In this document: piece after piece, positions 41,198-53,935 of the stretch
How the letters are laid out: each line of letters begins with the position of its first letter
How positions within the stretch are numbered: position 1 is the stretch's first letter
NCBI GenBank assembly: GCA_037389465.1
Contig: JAZARR010000204.1
Span: forward strand, 1,445,001 to 1,509,000
From: Baylisascaris procyonis
Lineage: Eukaryota; Nematoda; Chromadorea; Rhabditida; Ascarididae
Reading direction: 5' to 3'
Length of the DNA stretch: 64,000 nt
The notes under the pieces: generated by a model
What the model saw: only the letters and a program-made list of their open reading frames with translations
What the model was told of the DNA's origin: nothing
The model's database searches: none
Program-made: the position numbers and the translations under genes

Positions 41198-44100
41198 ATG
41201 ACTTCTGCAGCACAAGCGGCTCTTGAAGAGTTTCTGATTCCACTACCCGCTGAGGTCACTGAAACGACGACCGATATTTCGGCAGTCACGTCAACATCGG
41301 CGAATGGTGACGAAGCAACAACAACAGCAACAGTTAATGTAGAGTCAGCTGAGGTTATCATCTTACTTATCTTTTTTTTTTTGCAATTAAGCTGCTTCAA
41401 AACATAAGTTTAAATAAGCATATTACTTATATGTTTATGTAATCCTTTTAATGTATGTGCACCTTCCCCTTGATAATATTTTTAGTCATATATCGGTAAT
41501 CGTCGTCACAGACCGGCATCCATTAGCAAAACTTTCTCCTTTCCTTTCTTTTTCACCTCCTTCCTTCACCCGTTTTCACAGTGATCGTGAACTGTGCAAT
41601 GGCGAACGGTTGTTGTTCTCAGAAATTCCCATCTGTTTAAAGAGGGCACTTGTAGAATAGGTTGGCAAAAAGCCGTTTTAATCCCCGCCTTAAGAGGGAT
41701 GAAAGAGACTGTCAATATATCCTGTGGAATCTTGAGACCTGCGAGTAGCAGCCTGAAGCTGTGTTACTGATGCAAGAAACACTGGTTAGACAGTTTGATT
41801 TTTTTGAATTTAGGGGACGGCGGCAACGTTATCTGCAGAAGGCAATACTGAACTCCCGGTAAGTCCGATGCGAAATCCTTCGATGGCACCGTTCACAGAT
41901 TCGAGGCCACCTGAATCGCCAGATATGAAGTTCGCGCGCACTCGACTTGGTCACCTCCTCAGTGGTATTCGAACAGGTGAGATACAAGCTGGCACGCAAC
42001 CTGCGAGAGGATTACGCAGACCTGGGTAAATTCTATAACATATCGCTTTTTTTCGCTTATAGGAGTTGACAGTTCATTTGTATAGTCGTCAAATCAGTAT
42101 AGTTTTCAGTAGACTGACGAGGAGCATGTTGGGGGAACAACCCCCTGCTTTAGCTATTAGGAGGTATACGGAAACAGTTGAAGTAGATGGTTGCGGAATG
42201 AGAAGGAAAATGATTTCTTCGATGTTGTATGGGCTCATTTCTGTTGTTTCTTCTGCTATTGTTCGAATTCCTATATTCTCTTTGGAACCTTCTATCACAA
42301 CTCTTTGAATATCGAACTTTGCCTATTTTTTTGCAGATACACTGAAAACCTTTCAGTACATATTAAACGGCCATGGAAGAAGCTAGCTTTCGCTGCTTAT
42401 CTTGGTTGCAAAGGATCATCGAAAAAGGAAGCTCGCTGCTAAAAACGAATCCCCCATACGATTTCTTCTAGTTTGTAATAATTGTTATGGTAGGTGTTGG
42501 TGTACGGGAGAGTTAAATGAGGAGGGATGAAGGGTAATTGAATTGTGCTGCATTACTGTTTGAACTTAGCATACTATATTAGAGCTGAATTAACTTTTTG
42601 CTGTAATCTAGGTGCTGCAGAATGTACGCTTAGCAGTAACACTGAGTAAACTTTACGCGTTGTGGTGATGATCATCCGATTTTCTGGATGATTTCCTGGA
42701 TCTTTGTAAGATTTGTAATTTTTTATTTATTTGAGATTTTCAACCAAATTTTGCAAATTATTAAAAGGCATGGACATTGTCCTGTTGTTAAATGTTATAG
42801 AGCTGTCGATATAGAAGATGATGTCTCACATGCACATGCAAAGATGAGAAAGGCTCTCAGAAGAGAACGAAGTAAGCACTCAATCTCTTTGTGTTATACA
42901 ATTCTTCATGTTATGTGGTGTTTATTTTTTCAATATAAACTTAGGAAATATATTACCATTAGTCAAATTCTTCAGGTAACAGAAATTTATAACCATTAGA
43001 TTTTGTAAAAAATAGAGAAATTGGGAGGTTCTTAACTTAGTTTTTTTACGAAGTTTATTCTTTTCTCAGAGAAATAGTACTTTTTTTGATATAATGATGC
43101 CAGAAATCGAGAAAACAAACAAAATGTTTCTTGGCTCTTGCTTCTTCTAAAAAATATGAGTTATATGCATAGTAATGTTTCGTTCTAGAAGTAGAATGGA
43201 TGCAGAGTCGAAAATATTATAAATTGGTCGCGTTTACTATTTGGTTGAGTATTTCGGTTTTTTTCGTTGCGTGGAAGAGTGGCTTTTGGTTAAACGTGTG
43301 GGAAGAAATACATAGGAAACTGATAAAGTATCAGTCTCGCCGATGTAATGTTGTGATGGTTTTGATCAAACCAGTTTTTTTCTTACCAAGTGATTAAATT
43401 CCTTCAAATCCCTATAAGTTCTTTGGAGACATGTAGATCATTTAAAGGTTGATGAGAAAGGCCATTTAGGTCATAATTCGACAGGATTTATAGCCACGGC
43501 CTGATTGAGTAGTTCCGGCAGCGTTCAAGTAAGCATCTATATGCGTACAGGTCGACCTTGCCGTAATGACCGCGCAAATGCATGTTTATAGGCTTGAATT
43601 GAAGAGGTGAAGCTATATTCAGTTGACAATGATTTTCGCCAAATATTGCAGGGGTGGTCTTTGAATTACGTGGTAAGCCGTTTGGTCTACGCGATAGTGG
43701 TCGTAACGAGGCTATATTCTCATTATGTCGCACATGGATGCGTGGGAAGGAGGAAGAATTGCCAAAGGATGATGAACCGGAAGTTCAATATCCACAACCG
43801 ACAGACGATTCATTGGTTAGTTAATTTTGATTTATGCAGTGATATCACAATTGTTGCTGATATCTTTATCGCACTATAAGCGCGCATTTAAATATTTCCA
43901 GGCGGAATCCCTTGTTTATTTCTTTTTGCTTTGAGCATCCAATGTAACATCGGATACTGCGAGAAAGGGGAGATGGGCGGAAAGTTGTATGTATAATACG
44001 GAGGGATTTATTGAATATAATTTTAAGGTTCTTTTTCACTCAACTGAAATAATTTTCGTCTTCGTAGGTATCGCATAGCGTCTGCCATCAACCGTTAGCA

Positions 44101-45286
44101 TGCTGATCTGTGAAGTTTTATTATTCTGATTGCCTATATATCCCATAAAAATATGACGCATTTTTTGATCTTTTGTAATGAATGAGGCCAACATTCAAGA
44201 CGATTATTTATTTTATGTCATACAATTGAGTTGTGTTCTTGTTTGTTTGCATCGATTTCTTTAAAGGATTTATTGGCAACGAAGGAGATTCAAGCTTTGC
44301 CTCGACCACACGATATGCCTGAAGTAAGTCCTGCTCCACCGACGTTTCCGAAAGCCCCATCTGGACCCGATCTCGATATTAACAACTCGGAAGCCTTGCT
44401 TAATGACCTGTTGCCTCACTGGAGAGCAGTTAAGAAAAAGTAAGTCGTGATGTATTTATTTGAAGTTGAAATGGGTTGCTGAAGGTGATTAATCAAATGT
44501 AGCTATCCTTAAACTTTTCTTGCATCGAAACAACTCAGGGGTTATTTTGCATATCGTTTCTTGCCTGTCGCAATTTCATTCCCCTTTCTCTGTCAAATTT
44601 CACGATATTCCACCCACTATAGAAGCGAAGATAGGGATGGGGGAAAAGAAGGGATAGTTAGTTGGGCTAGATCATTCTAATCATCAGAAACAGGATGTTT
44701 TAACTAAGTGCAAATTGCAATAGTTTTTTTATGCGTGTGATGTCGCGAGATTTTCCACTGGTGACGTCGACACTATATCCGACCATTTATTGTTTGCTGA
44801 CGGCTGCTTTACATTATCTTGCAAAGACTGCTATCCACTGAGGGTTTTTTATCATACGGTTTCGTTGTATTCGGCAAGAACAATGAAGACATTCCCTAAT
44901 GAACGGTTTTTTTTTAAGTGGAATTCTTTGTGATAGTGGAATAAATCGAGTGGGAAAGTGCTTCCGCTTCATCTTTCGAGGATCAAAAGTTGATATTCGC
45001 CTTTCATTCTATGTGGTAATCTCTATTTACCTGCCCCAACCACCTGCCTCCCCCCCGCCGCTCTTCTGTTTCGTCTTTCGTTCTGTCTTTGTGCTTTTAC
45101 TCTTCCTCTCACTGCTTGACGTTATGGTTGCTGTTTCTAATGTGCTTTGTTACAAATCGAGAAGCCTAAAAGAGATTTTTTTTTTTCAGCTGGTGTGACT
45201 ATACTAAAGTACGTGATAAGCGATTCGAAAAGAGTATTCGCCTACTTGAGACAGTATATGGCATTGCACAACAGAATGTTATTTGA
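41198..45286 (+). CDS. lin-37: LIN-37, DREAM/MuvB complex subunit, six exons
   Basis: Exons are 41198-41353, 41814-42025, 42801-42871, 43652-43815, 44267-44439 and 45190-45286; total 873 bases, 290 residues plus TGA. All phases match (0, 2, 1, 0, 2). The N-terminus is Thr/Ala/Ser-rich and probably disordered. Exon 2 ends with DMKFARTRLGHLLSGI, the counterpart of the N-terminal helix of LIN37. Exon 3 is charged, KMRKALRRER. Exon 4 holds the most diagnostic part, VFELRGKPFGL then IFSLCRTWMRGKEEELP, matching the ...PICRAWMRN... region of human LIN37. Exons 5-6 give LLNDLLPHWRAVKKNW followed by RFEKSIRLLETVYG, the conserved C-terminal helical segment. In animals LIN37 belongs to the MuvB core, which with E2F/DP and a pocket protein represses cell-cycle and, in worms, germline genes. 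The length is close to that of known LIN-37 proteins. An alternative end may exist (42337-42442). Confidence 0.88.
42337..42442 (+). other. Possible alternative terminal exon within lin-37 intron 2
   Basis: A very strong acceptor (CTATTTTTTTGCAG, exon from 42337) opens in the phase left by lin-37 exon 2. It reads YTENLSVHIKRPWKKLAF and then a basic, cysteine-containing tail to TAA at 42440-42442. No donor inside it gives the phase needed for exon 3, so it cannot be an internal exon of the reading I propose. It would make a truncated LIN-37 lacking the conserved CRTWMRG and C-terminal helices. No clear AATAAA follows before exon 3, which argues against routine use. Confidence 0.3.
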
Positions 45287-45674
45287 TGGCGCATTCTTAT
45301 TGCGTCCTGTCGCTTTATTGGCGATAAGTAACGCCACGGCTGACCAATTGAGACCCTTTCGTATTTCTCACCGCAAATGAGACAAAAATTCAACCGCAAT
45401 CATAAAGAGCTCCATTCATGCATCGGTTCTATACTGAAAATTCCAGGATGACAAGGAGGGATGAATAGATTTGCAATGAGGAAGCAACAAATTGCTCCCA
45501 CGCATAAACTCATTATGTCTCACTTATTTCTATTGTTTATTACTTTGTTTTATATTTTAGTGAATTTCATGCCGTATTTCTTTTTTAAAAAAATGTTTCC
45601 TAGTATTTCCTTTATTTGACTCTTTTTTTTTTTCAACGTTAATTTTTGTTGATGTTTTCTATGACTTTCTGACC

Positions 45675-45680
45675 AATAAA
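45675..45680 (+). terminator. Putative polyadenylation signal of lin-37
   Basis: AATAAA in GACCAATAAACG, about 390 bases after the stop codon and followed by T/GT-rich sequence. Confidence 0.5.
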
Positions 45681-47367
45681 CGTTTGTAAAATATATCTGC
45701 TCTTTGATAAGTGCTTTATATTAATGTTTTGCTGTTATCATCAGATATTAGAAAATGCAGCTAAACGTTTATAAATGCGCAAATTACTAACATAGAAATG
45801 CGTAAAATAAGCTAATTCCGTTAGAGAAACGATTAAAAAAGGATATATTTTAATGTCTTCTGCGTCAAGTCGAAATGTGAAAAAATCTTCGTCCGAAACA
45901 TTATGGATAATATTTTCGTTGCACTTTAATTTTCTAACAATTTGATACTTTTTTTTTCGCCTCATTGAATATGTCAACTTCGATCGGTCTTTTTGCAGGT
46001 GTTCATTTGTTTGTGAAAAGTTGTATCGATTGCTTTCATTTTTTGATTTTATTAATTGTTGCTTTTGTTTCAATGAAAGTAAAATTTTCATCGTTATGCA
46101 TTTGAAAATTTTCTCATTTGATTGTCGACTTTTTTTTCGGGAATATTTCTTACTATTCTAACATTGTTGGTTGCACTCTTTTTATCCACAAATGACACTA
46201 TAAAAGAGCTGTTTCCATGAGATAGGTTGTTATTCGTGGCGCTGTTTTTCATTTTTCACCCATAAGGGGGGTGTACTGAAAAAAAATTAATTCGGCGGGA
46301 GAGTTGGCTACCTAGCTGCATTAAGTTTGCTTCTCCTACGTATGTTCCCAGATTAAGTCCAGCACTGCTGTCGGACGGGTTCGGAATCGGACCTCAGGTG
46401 CCCCATTTGACCTCAGACTTCATTAAGTTCGTAGAAACCAGACAAATTTGAACCACTAATTATTACGACAGAAATATGTCAAACGCTGCGGGGAGTGTGA
46501 TATGGGTGTCAGTTCGAAATTACTTCCGGTGCATCCTATTTAAGAGTATTTTTAGCATATTTTTTAGCGGATTACTTACGAAGGAAATGCAAGGAACATG
46601 GATTTGCAATTTTCGTTGAAAAAAATGTCACTCTCTACCTACTAGTATAGAGGGATGGTTTACCTTACCTTAAATATATTATGAAAGAATAATAAAGAAA
46701 AGTTTTTTTTTGAAAAATTTTCTAAGGAAATCATCGTCTCTCGAGGAGTCGATTATTCAACCCAAAAAGAGTGGAGGTGTTTAATAATTATGACACTATG
46801 AGCTATAATGAAGAGGAAAATAGCGCTTTCATATAGCGATTATTGAGGGATCACAAAGTTGTTTTATGCATCTCCCAGCCTTGCTAGGTGCATAGGTATT
46901 TTTTCCTATTTCACCTGTAAATACCTAATTCATAGATAAGCACAATAAAGCAAATAATTTTATCAATATACACGGATAATGTTTGAAAAAAAAAATTAAT
47001 AAAAGAAAAATTTGTAGACAATCATTTGAATTGTTGTTATTTAGATATAAAATCATTGATTAAATTCTAATGGCAGCAAACAACTTGTCACAAAAATACG
47101 AAAATATAAAATTCATTGCACTCGAATAATGTGAAAAACTACATTGAGAGGAAATATTTGTTAAAATGAATGTTAGAGGCCGCAAAATTTTCAAAATTCT
47201 TTTAGCTGTTATTGATGTTAATGGAATTTGAAATTATAAAATTTATATTTTAGTAGCATTATTGCATATGAGGGATTCTTGATTTTGTAGTAGGCTCATT
47301 GCTATCGGATAAGAACTATAACTAGACTTTCCTCTTGCACAAATAAAAGCGAAAAGAAATAGTTCTA
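45681..47367. other. Convergent intergenic region
   Basis: Lies between the 3' ends of lin-37 and the LDL-receptor class A gene. It is mostly AT-rich. A GC-richer patch at 46290-46540 contains the direct repeat ACCTCAG (about 46393 and 46411) and a minus-strand open stretch reading GPIPNPSDSSAGLNLG that has no clear splice borders. I read it as an old repeat or fossil exon and cannot name it. Confidence 0.4.
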
Positions 47368-48152
47368 CTAGTGAGAGTGCCTTCTCTTACTGATTTCCTC
47401 AAGTCGTATCATTGCAAGCTCAGCGATCGTTTGTCGAATACCGTTCATTTCGGCATTTCGCTGGAAATTATTCATTGAAAAGACTAGGTTCTATTTCGTT
47501 TGATGCTTTATTTCAGTTATTACTGGTTATTACTGTCTAATGCTTCTAAACGCCTGTGATTAGACGAAAAAAAACTGTTGGTTAATGCATGCAGCGAACA
47601 TAATTCAGTAGTGTTCATAGCTATCGTTTGGGGAATTACTGACTTTAATATGGTATTGATATTGGTCGCTATGATTCCATTGTTGAATTACAATCATAGT
47701 GTTCAATAGATATTCGAGCAGTAAGAGTTATTTGGTAGAATGATACCGATTGGGTAAATAAAAACGCTCAAACCTATTGTGCACATATTGTAATGTTTCA
47801 CATTGAAAGACGTCGTAAATTAATTGCTAATAATTAGCGACCAATATTTGGATTCAAAGGGAATGCAATCTTTTAAAGTTTGATGCATTGCCATCTGAGT
47901 ATTCAATTTCCACTTAAATAAAAATCAGCAGCAACTGAAAAGGCGAAACTTTAAAATCTCCGATGAGAATTCAACTAACCAACTGATGGAACATACAAAA
48001 CGTTGGATGCTCATCTTCCATTCCTGGACAATCGGGCCTTAAATCACACAAGTCGGTATATCTAACACATGGCCATTCGCTTGGATCTGTGTCTGCCGGT
48101 GCTGATGGGCAAAAATAAACCTTCTCATGTGAGTGACGTCTTCGTTTGCAAT
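47368..48152 (-). CDS. LDL-receptor class A domain protein, last two exons (5' end not found)
   Basis: The penultimate exon, 48152-47980 on the minus strand, begins after CCATTCTCAG in phase 1. It carries six cysteines in LDL-receptor class A order: C-x12-C, EWPC, TDLC, RPDC and, after PGMEDEHPTF, the last C. The CDLRPDC...EDE core corresponds to the calcium-binding acidic loop of that domain. It ends in phase 0 at TTG/GTTAGT and joins the last exon, 47460-47368, after TTTCCAG. That exon encodes a charged helix, RNAEMNGIRQTIAELAMIRL, then EEISKRRHSH and TAG. An in-frame open stretch extends the first exon upstream to a Met at 48261 (adding a DCETF...SC segment), but there is no signal peptide there. 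The true 5' exons should lie above 48.3 kb. Such domains bind ligands outside the cell, so the protein is probably secreted or membrane-bound. Confidence 0.6.
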
Positions 48153-48299
48153 CTGAGAATGGATGACATGAAATGCTTTGATGATTTTTTCCAAATGTTT
48201 CACAATCATAAGGAGTATAGTAAGAGTGGGGAGGGGGGTGCGGGAACGGAGAGAGATGCATCCATCAGAGTTTTACAACCTTTGAGAATCCATATAAAA

Positions 48300-51200
48300 C
48301 TTCCAACATAATTGATGCTGATCCATCTTTATGCATAAACCGTCCTTCTTATTCCCTATCGCTCTCTCCTATCACCGCTTCCCGTTTTGATATGAAGTTG
48401 CGTCTCTATTATATACTACTAAGAAGTTAGGTTGTATGACAATATCATCATTGTTTTATACAATTATCTATTATAATGGGATTTGCTCATCAGTTCTTTT
48501 ATGGGATGGCTCTATATCACTTGCCGTAAGTAGACTTCCGAGATTTGGAGCACTTGGCTTTTCACAATAATGGGAGAAGGGAAAGGTGGTGAAGGATAGA
48601 GGAGTGATATTCCGCTCAAGCTCAACGGTTCTTTGAGGAAGGAGGGATTGTAAGAGGAAGGAGATGAACTGAACACTACAGGAAAGAAAAGACCATGTCA
48701 TGTGTTTCTGCAGCAAAGGAACATGAATTACTCGGAAAGTCGGCCATGACGTGAAAAATTCCTTTTTAATCAAGATAAAAGAGAGGAAGAAATATTTTAA
48801 AGCATCACTAATCCCTATTTGCCTAATCGTCTTGTGTCTACTTAAGATCAACGATCACTTTTATTTATTGATTGACTGAAAGAAAAAATTTACTTTTATT
48901 CTGTGCAAATTTAATTATATCGGTGATTGTACCGAAAGTGAGCAATTCTTCATCATGCATCTGAAAATTTCTGCATCATAGTACTCAAAAGAATTACAGT
49001 ACTCAAAAGATTTCTCAATGAAATTGCATTATCCAATCAAAATTATTTCATCTTCGCATGAGAGATTTTCAGCATATTCATACAATTTCATATTTCTAAA
49101 TTCAGAAGTTCTCAACAAAGTCTTCATGAGTCATCCGATCGAACCAATTCCACTGATCTATTCTAGATAGTCACCTTTGGATCATCGATCGATACGTTTA
49201 CGGTATCTACCAAACAATTTTTTTATCCATCATGCAACGACCACCCATTGGATCAATCAGCCATAGAACGAGTAAGTAAACTCATTTGACCAATCGAACT
49301 TTACGCAGTTGCACTAAGCTCGGTTTCAAATGTTACATTTCGATCATCGTTGGAGGATAGTACTTTGAAATATGTAAATTAAGGCGTCACAATAATCTGA
49401 TTGACGAAAAGTTTCTCAAACACCCGTATGATTGACTTTGTGTGAGTGATCGTTCATTCAGAATAAGCGCCGAGCTATTGCAATTGAGTTCGTTTTTGAT
49501 GTACACTACATATAGAGAACAATATAATTGGGTGTTCTTGATGACTAATAAAAACTACTGCGCAGACGGGGAGGACTTGACCTCTCGCTTGCCTGGCGAG
49601 TGCTATATCTCTGAGTTATACTTGGATATTTATTCACTACTCTTCTTTCTATACTCTTTCGTATTTTATTTTCTTTTTTTTTTTATTAAATACATTTAGC
49701 GAAATGTTGGCAATATTTTAATAATTAAATTCAACAAAAGCGCAAATAAATAAAAATTCAAATTTGACAAAGTGTGAAACAGAAAATTTGAAAAAAAATA
49801 GAAATGATATCGCTTTTCAAATTTTTCGGATAAAATTTCAGTTAAAAAAAAATCTGAAAATTTCTTATAAGAGATATACGTTGCTAGTGCTTCGTGATAT
49901 CCTTGAGGATTTAGTCGGCGTCGCTTCAATGGCAATGAAAATAACTGATAACGAAATCATAAATTGATAGACAATCATTATTTTGGTTGAGAAAAATACG
50001 CTGAAATAAAATTATCTTATACTTTTATAAAAATAGAACATATAGAACATTTATATTACATTTATAAAAAAAAAAATAGAACAGATCGGCTAATTTCTAG
50101 GCATAAAACTATATTTCATCGAATAAGGAAAATTCTTTCGAATTTTGAGGAGAATACTGTGAAAATTTGCCTGAAGATTTCAATTCTCAATAGTTGATAA
50201 AGAGAAATTTAGCATAAATAAATCTTATATCCGGTTTTCAGAACTATCTAATGTTTGTCCTCTCTTATACTTGCGATGATTTACTCATCTATTCTATCGG
50301 GCGTATTACCTTAAGAACAAATAATTTGCTAAGAAATATTAAAGAGAGACTAATTCGATTAAAATGCCTCAGTGATGCAGCAAGAGAACCGCATTATTAC
50401 GAAGGATGAACTAAAATGATGTTGATATGAGGTTCTATTTATCTAACCTTTACAGCGGACTTCAATCGAAAAAAAAAACGGCAAGAAAAAGTGGCCGTTA
50501 ATCCCCGATTTTCATGAAACCAATTTTAGGCTAATTTTAATGCAACTCATCTAAGCTGAGGAAGTTTTCTTTTTTTTGGTCAATTTATCAGCAGAATTAA
50601 CTAAAAATGCAAAGCTATTATCTGCTTAGAGTTAATTGACGGCTTCCACTACTGCTATAACGTTAATGAAGTGCAAAAGAGATCAAAACGAAACTCACAT
50701 TTTATTTTGAAAAGTATAGAGTACTGCAAATGATTTAGTTGAAATTATTATTAAAGAGTTTAATTGCAATCATCAACAATCATAATAAAGCTGATTTGAA
50801 GTGGAAAAGAATAGAATGAAATGAAATGGAATGGAATAGGATGGAATGAAATGAAATAAAATGAAATGAAACGAAATGTATTTCCACAATAGACATTATC
50901 CCTCATGCGATTACAATAACTCCTTTAAGGTGCAATTAGAGTGCTAAAGTTGTGAAGAATTATGGCCGAATAATGCCTTTATTCAATATCTATGTTAATT
51001 GGCGATTAAATCATCGTGCTATCATACATAATCAATTTTTTCTCAAGAAAATACGCACAAATCTGAAATTTGCTTCTCGTTTTCATGTTATCTCTTTCAA
51101 CGAAGTCGTACATTCACATATCGATTCGTCAACGAAATATTTGATCGGCCGCATAAAAAAATTTGCTTATTATTTCGCAAAGAAAAGCTTATTTCCATTT

Positions 51201-53300
51201 ATTTTATGTAATCGGAGTTTTCATTCATAAAGAGATGAGCAACATAAGAACTCGAAATTCATTTATAAGCGTACTAATTCCTTGAGCAAAAATGATTTTT
51301 GTGGTGCAAAGAAATATGCTGCCATCAGAGTAGCAGAATTCCAAAAGAACAACACAATGAAATGTTCAAATCTAGTGCAGTCTTCAAAAAATTTGTGCAT
51401 AAAACACAGCCATAACAATTGTCGCCATAGTTGGAACAAGAGGAATTCCTTAAGTGCTGCCAAAGGAATTGTAAATGAGTTCACCTAGAGGAATTCACCT
51501 TTACTGAGAGGTGAAATTTCATCGTAGAGCGTAAACGATTTCTCAGTAATAAAACGAGAAACTGTCAATAAGGTAGATCTGCATACAGCTCCAAGACTTT
51601 CCGCCAAATTATAACGCATAATATCGATGAACTGTATTTCCGAACAAGAATGATCTCAATAATTCCATCAATTACTTAGTACAAAGCAACTGGATAAATG
51701 CTGGTAGACATTGTTCGTTAAGCTGTAAGCATTGCTTCTTTACGTTCATTAATAGTCTCGATGAGTGATTTGCAAAAGATTTGATGTTATAGAAAGGGAT
51801 TGAGATTGTGATGATCCGCTCATAGTTTTCAGCTTAGACGCAATAAGTGAAAAAGAAGAAAATGTGATAAAGCGCGAAATGTTCCATTATGAAATTGCCA
51901 ATGCGGATGCGAAATCCTTTTTTTTTTATCTTTTGAAGCGTTCGTTACCTTAGATGAGATGAATTTGAGGTATCGCAATGAGTTTTAAAATATTAACTCT
52001 GCAGATAATAAAATGGCGCAAAAAATTGTTCATAGAAATGCGTCAAAAATTTTATTTTCACGGAAATTCATCGTTTGATATATTTGCAATTGAGGAATAT
52101 TGTTTCAGCTAATTGAGAAATTATAAAATGCGCATTTTAATTTTATAAGAAATTTCCCACTCATTTCTTCTTTCTTTCAGTGATTTTTACGACCTTTTTC
52201 GCGGAATTTTCAGTGTTCTTGTCAACTGTGAGAAGTAATTTTTGCTTAAATTCACCTTCCTCCTATCTCCCCCCCCCGCCGTTCCTCTCAAAACCCCCCT
52301 TTTCGCTCCTCTCTCAGCTGTACTAGTATAGGAGAGGAGCAAATAAAGATTAGCAAGCCACTTGACATATGCCTCAGGCACTATATGTTGTCTGTGAAAC
52401 TTATTCTCGTACTAATAGTTTTCTGAGGATGATTACCCACCAAACATCTGACCAGAGATTTTTCTCAGATGAAAGGTGGAAAAAGAATGTGATCCTCAAA
52501 TTCTTCCAGAATAGAGGTATTTGGCATTTGGGGTATAGTTGTTGGCCTAAAAGATCAGAGGACAGCGGACAAAAAATCAAAAATTAAAAGGCCTCCAATG
52601 TTGCAACTATTTGAAAGACTTTGGATTGCTTTTCAACAAAGTGAATATAAAAATGTTTTAAATTCTCACGTTTAAATATTTGCACATTTCAAATCCAGAA
52701 GCATTCAATGAAACGAGTGGTGACAGCCTTCCACTTTCAATAGTAAAGAGCAATCGAATTGATCGACATTTAATGCTGAATTGGGCAACATTCTAGTCGA
52801 AACACTACACAATTGTGTATGCCATTCAACAACAATGATATGAGAGCAGCGAGCATCTCTGGCACATGCACGTATCTCTTCTATTATTGCATGTGCTATC
52901 GTTTTTTCCGTACATTAGTGCTACTATTATTCCAAAATTTCCATCTGCTTGTTTTATAGTTGATATAAATGAGTTGGTTTTGTGATGTTGAGTGAACACC
53001 TTACGTCTTTGAAAGAGGTGTAAATTTTACATATGATATCGCATCACAATTATTTGTGGATTGCAAGTTGAAATAATTGCAAAATTATTACTGAAATAAA
53101 ATCCATCCATATAGACAATAGAGGTTCCTATCCTCAGTTCTTCCCATATTCCTCATATTTCATATCCTTGTTTCCATATGTTTACGTGTTCTTTGCGTGT
53201 CTCTTTCTTGGGGTAGTCTTTACGTCTTTATTTATATACCTTGAGGTGTCATTCTCTCAGGGGAGTGTATAAAAGGGCGTATATGGCATAGCAAGGAGCA
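48300..53300. other. Mostly noncoding region upstream of the LDL-receptor class A exons
   Basis: The missing 5' exons of the minus-strand LDL-receptor class A gene are expected here or beyond, but I could not identify a signal-peptide exon. A plus-strand open stretch near 49880-49967, reading VLRDILEDLVGVASMAMK and ending at a stop at 49965-49967, has coding-like composition but no recognised partner. A short direct repeat, AGTACTCAAAAGA, occurs twice near 48980-49010. The rest is AT-rich. Confidence 0.4.
50812..50879. repeat. (AATGA/AATGG)n pentanucleotide repeat
   Basis: About 13 degenerate copies of the pentamer AATGA, AATGG or AATAA in a row, similar in form to GGAAT-type satellite DNA but much shorter. 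Confidence 0.85.
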
Positions 53301-53329
53301 GTTGGTTACGCAGCAGAGGGAGGGCAATT

Positions 53330-53830
53330 ATGCAGGTGAAAAAGGGGGGGTGGATTTCGTGTGGGGTATTTGTGGGGTGTAGACCGGGAGGAGGATGTAC
53401 ATATCTGCTTGTCTATATGTGTGTGGTGTGTTTGAGGGTTGATGTGGCTTGTTTCAGTTCGGCGCATATGTGGGAGAGTGCCGAATGCGTGGCCCGTGTG
53501 GGGCGCCCTGTGTGGTCTGTTTCAGTTTGTGTGATGTAGGTTTCCTCCGGCATGTACTTATGGGAGAGCGTGGTGTGTTACGTGTGAGGCGTCATGTGTG
53601 GTCTGTTTCAGGTTGTGCCGTACAGATTCCATTTGGTATATGTGTGTGGGAGGGAGTGGTATGACTATGTGTCTGCGTGTATGAGGGGGGAGGGTGGAGG
53701 AGGAGAGGAATGTGTGCGTCTATGTGTGTATGTCTGTTGTGTGTTGTGGAAGGGGGAGGGGGGGGGGTGGGCTGTGGTTTGTGGTACGTGGGGTGTGTCG
53801 TGTGTGTGGTGTGTATGTGGTGGTGGTCTC
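53330..53830. repeat. Strand-asymmetric G/T-rich block with degenerate minisatellite
   Basis: The plus strand is almost all G and T here, unlike anything else in the window. Within it, TGTGGTCTGTTTCAG or a close variant recurs near 53444, 53510 and 53598, each followed 30-50 bases on by TATGGGAGAG/TGTGGGAGGG-like sequence, so it appears to be an eroded tandem array of about 70-90 bases. A run of G blocks at 53751-53771 could form a G-quadruplex. Several long open frames cross it on both strands; they are low-complexity artefacts. Confidence 0.7.
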
Positions 53831-53935
53831 CTCTTCCTGGATTCTTTTATTTTCATTCTTTTATATACTTTTCTTTAATGATATCTATTTCTTGGATTCA
53901 TTTATTCACGGTTTGTTCACTGTAATAATTGATTC

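Noticed and set aside
45741..46091. 116-codon minus-strand open frame
   Set aside because: Lys/Asn/Ile-rich frame in AT-rich DNA between convergent genes, with no splice site or known motif.
48471..48851. 126-codon minus-strand open frame upstream of the LDL-receptor class A exons
   Set aside because: It has no signal peptide, no cysteine pattern and no splice site leading into the next exon in phase; composition is like random sequence.
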